The notes under the pieces: generated by a model
What the model saw: the letters and a program-made list of their open reading frames with translations, nothing else
Databases searched by the model: none
Told to the model about the DNA's origin: nothing
Made by a program: the position numbers and the translations under genes
Shown: positions 6,443-7,981 of the stretch, in pieces
Layout of the letters: each line of letters starts with the position of its first letter
Numbering within the stretch: position 1 is the stretch's first letter
NCBI GenBank assembly: GCA_030669465.1
Contig: DAOVDN010000041.1
Coordinates: 1-7,981 of the forward strand
Direction of reading: 5' to 3'
Length of the DNA: 7,981 nt
Source: Desulfobacterales bacterium
GTDB lineage: Bacteria > Desulfobacterota > Desulfobacteria > Desulfobacterales > ETH-SRB1

Positions 6443-6482
6443 ATTGGATGATTCGTTGATTCGTTGATTCGTTGATTCGTTT
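6443..6482. repeat. Octamer array, 5 units (left arm)
   Basis: Five contiguous plus-strand units of 8 bases: ATTGGATG, then ATTCGTTG three times, then ATTCGTTT. The first unit is the exact reverse complement of the CATCCAAT units in the adjacent array. The block sits in the short gap between the amidase gene and the 77-residue membrane protein gene, ending upstream of the latter's ribosome binding site. It is a different unit length from the 7-mer arrays about 300 bases away, although both families contain TCGTT. Confidence 0.92.
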
Positions 6483-6523
6483 CATCCTAATCATCCAATC
6501 ATCCAATCATCCAATCATCCACT
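6483..6523. repeat. Octamer array, 5 units (right arm, inverted), overlapping the amidase stop
   Basis: Plus-strand units are CATCCTAAT (a 9-base variant), CATCCAAT three times, then CATCCACT. They begin directly after the left arm with no spacer. ATTGGATGATT at 6443-6453 can pair over 11 bases with AATCATCCAAT at 6489-6499, or with the two later copies of it, giving alternative hairpins. The amidase stop TGA (6517..6515) lies across two of these units. Confidence 0.92.
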
Positions 6524-7981
6524 CGTATGGCTTCTCTTCAAAAATGCCGTCGGGCTTGTTTCCTTGATGTACTTTCGGATTCCGGTTGTAATCGCTTCGC
6601 ACAATCGATCCTGATATTTCGAATCAGCCAACCTTTTGCATTCCCTCGCATTGCTTATAAATGAAGCTTCTATCAATATGGCAGGCATCTGAGCTCCCAA
6701 AAGGACATAAAACGGCGCTTGCTTTACTCCTTTATTCTTGATCCTGCTGTACTTTTTCTTCATACCTTTATATAGCGATTCCTGGACATAAGCAGCCAGG
6801 CGGCTAGATTCGTTGATCTTGGCATTTTGCATAAGATCATTTAAAATTGTTTGAAGATCACTTATGTTTTTGGTTGAAGTGGCATTTTCCCGAGCAGCCA
6901 CCAGAATAGCCTCATCATCCGTAGCCAGGTTCAAAAAATAGGTCTCTATACCGTACGCTCTTCTATCTCTGGCAGCATTTGTATGTATAGATATAAAAAG
7001 GTCTGCATTTTTTGTGTTGGCAATAGCTGTACGCTCTTCAAGTGTAAGGTATCTGTCGGAATTACGGGTCAGAATTACCTCGCATTGCAGGTTTTCACGA
7101 ATCTTTTTGGCAAGCCTTTTTGCAATCTTAAGGACAATATCTTTTTCATGAACGCCTCTAAAATAACCGGGAGCTCCAAAATCTTTTCCACCATGACCTG
7201 GATCTATGACTATCCGACCTACACCGAGAGCAAGCTGTTTTGCTAAAGCGCTGGTCGTAATTTTCGTTTTTTTCTCTGCAGTCTTCAGTGTTGATTCTGT
7301 TGCAAGTGTTTCCTTTGCGGCTCTTCCCCACACATCTATAACAATTCTGAACGGACTCTTGAGAGAAAATATCTTGTATGTTTTAGAAGACTTGATATCA
7401 ATAACAACTCTAACCGAATCCGTTGTAAACTGGCCTGCCCGTGCATTTCTAAGCAGATTATCATTGATAGGAATAACTTTTTTAATGTCTCTTCCCAGTC
7501 TGCTGTTGTTTAAATCAATATACAGGCGCTGGGGCTTATTGATTAAGGGATCTTTTTTAAGGAACCTGTGAGAATATGATGTTTCCCTGTCCGCATCGAT
7601 AACAATACGGGTGTAGCTTGGATTGGACCAGAATCGTAGACTGGTAACGGTTGTGATCTTGCTCGCAGCAAGCTTGACATTCTTTTTGATTTGACCCTTA
7701 ACCGCGGATGGTTTCTTTTTTACATAGCGTGCCTTTTTAGATGCAACTTTTTTAGTCCCTGTTTGAGAGAGGGAGCGTATTGCCCTGGCAGCATCATGCC
7801 GATACTTGCTTTTCGGAAAGCGCTTTACAATACGCTCAAAAATATCGAGCGCCTCTTTTTTATCAGACTTTTTAAATGAACGTTTGTAAAGCTCCCAGTA
7901 GAGACTCCCGGACATATACAGACCTGCAGCGGCCCATGGGCCTGAAGGAGCATGTCTGTAAACAGCCTGAAACTTCTCAAT
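6515..7981 (-). CDS. N-acetylmuramoyl-L-alanine amidase with TPR-like, AMIN and Amidase_3 domains, N-terminus beyond window
   Basis: Zinc-dependent amidase that cleaves the amide between N-acetylmuramic acid and the stem peptide of peptidoglycan, acting in the periplasm (AmiA/B/C family). The frame is open to the right edge, so 488 residues are visible and the true start and any signal peptide are outside. An ATG at 7915 is internal: the 22 upstream codons (FQAVYRHAPSGPWAAAGLY) continue a TPR/YfiO-like helical pattern with DIFERIVKRFPKSKYRHDAA. Counting from 7981, a Lys-rich linker lies at about 74-104 and the AMIN domain at about 107-222 (TRIVIDADRE, VRVVIDIKSS, FRIVIDVWG). The Amidase_3 domain at about 255-472 has DPGHGGKD (H263), E279 (HEKDIVL), H333 (SIHTNA) and catalytic E438 (ILIEASFISN). 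The stretch DDEAILVAARENA onward may be the regulatory helix insert known in AmiC-type enzymes. The stop falls inside the 8-mer repeat block, and the last residues (RSHTSG) look repeat-derived. Confidence 0.95.
   Translation of the reverse strand: MEKFQAVYRHAPSGPWAAAGLYMSGSLYWELYKRSFKKSDKKEALDIFERIVKRFPKSKYRHDAARAIRSLSQTGTKKVASKKARYVKKKPSAVKGQIKKNVKLAASKITTVTSLRFWSNPSYTRIVIDADRETSYSHRFLKKDPLINKPQRLYIDLNNSRLGRDIKKVIPINDNLLRNARAGQFTTDSVRVVIDIKSSKTYKIFSLKSPFRIVIDVWGRAAKETLATESTLKTAEKKTKITTSALAKQLALGVGRIVIDPGHGGKDFGAPGYFRGVHEKDIVLKIAKRLAKKIRENLQCEVILTRNSDRYLTLEERTAIANTKNADLFISIHTNAARDRRAYGIETYFLNLATDDEAILVAARENATSTKNISDLQTILNDLMQNAKINESSRLAAYVQESLYKGMKKKYSRIKNKGVKQAPFYVLLGAQMPAILIEASFISNARECKRLADSKYQDRLCEAITTGIRKYIKETSPTAFLKRSHTSG

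Noticed and set aside
7206..7571. Plus-strand frame of about 121 codons inside the amidase gene
   Set aside because: It is antisense to the conserved AMIN/Amidase_3 coding region and has no recognisable domain or ribosome binding site.
7931..7942. Perfect 12-base palindrome GGCCCATGGGCC
   Set aside because: It lies within well-supported amidase coding sequence (codons for Gly-Pro-Trp-Ala), with no second copy seen; most likely a codon coincidence.

Overview
The window reads as ordinary chromosomal DNA from a Gram-negative bacterium. I would place it among the sulfate-reducer-like Deltaproteobacteria (Desulfobacterota). This is inferred from gene content, a GspE/PilB-rich gene neighbourhood, an AMIN-type periplasmic amidase and moderate base composition; it is not proven. 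All six genes lie on the minus strand, so the biological order runs from high to low coordinates. No RNA genes, insertion sequences, CRISPR arrays or phage genes were seen. No gene-free stretch exceeds 300 bases.

Reading in the direction of transcription, the first gene (6515..7981, 5' end outside the window) is an N-acetylmuramoyl-L-alanine amidase with a TPR-like N-terminal part, an AMIN domain and a zinc Amidase_3 domain. A 94-nt gap made largely of head-to-head 8-mer repeats separates it from a 77-residue protein with two membrane segments (6187..6420). A 181-nt gap follows, almost entirely made of two inverted blocks of 7-mer repeats.

Next comes a tightly packed chain of four genes. They are a GspE/PilB-type ATPase with an N-terminal GAF domain (3699..6005), a second GspE/PilB-type ATPase with an N-terminal MshEN domain and a C-terminal cyclic-nucleotide-binding (CNB) domain (1441..3702), ispF (960..1439) and the N-terminal two thirds of cysS (1..963). 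Two junctions are ATGA overlaps and the third has a 1-nt gap, so the four are probably co-transcribed and translationally coupled.

The most interesting content is the ATPase pair. Both have complete catalytic motifs, but their sensory modules differ. One carries GAF plus a degenerate MshEN region; the other carries an intact-looking MshEN half-motif (the family binds c-di-GMP) plus a CNB domain with a canonical phosphate-binding cassette. I infer a secretion or pilus motor gated by more than one small-molecule signal. No other pilus or type II secretion component is present in the window. The second point of interest is the pair of intergenic repeat structures. Each has short units converging with their own reverse complement, each supplies the stop codon of the gene upstream, and the 7-mer block reaches to within five bases of the GAF-ATPase start codon.
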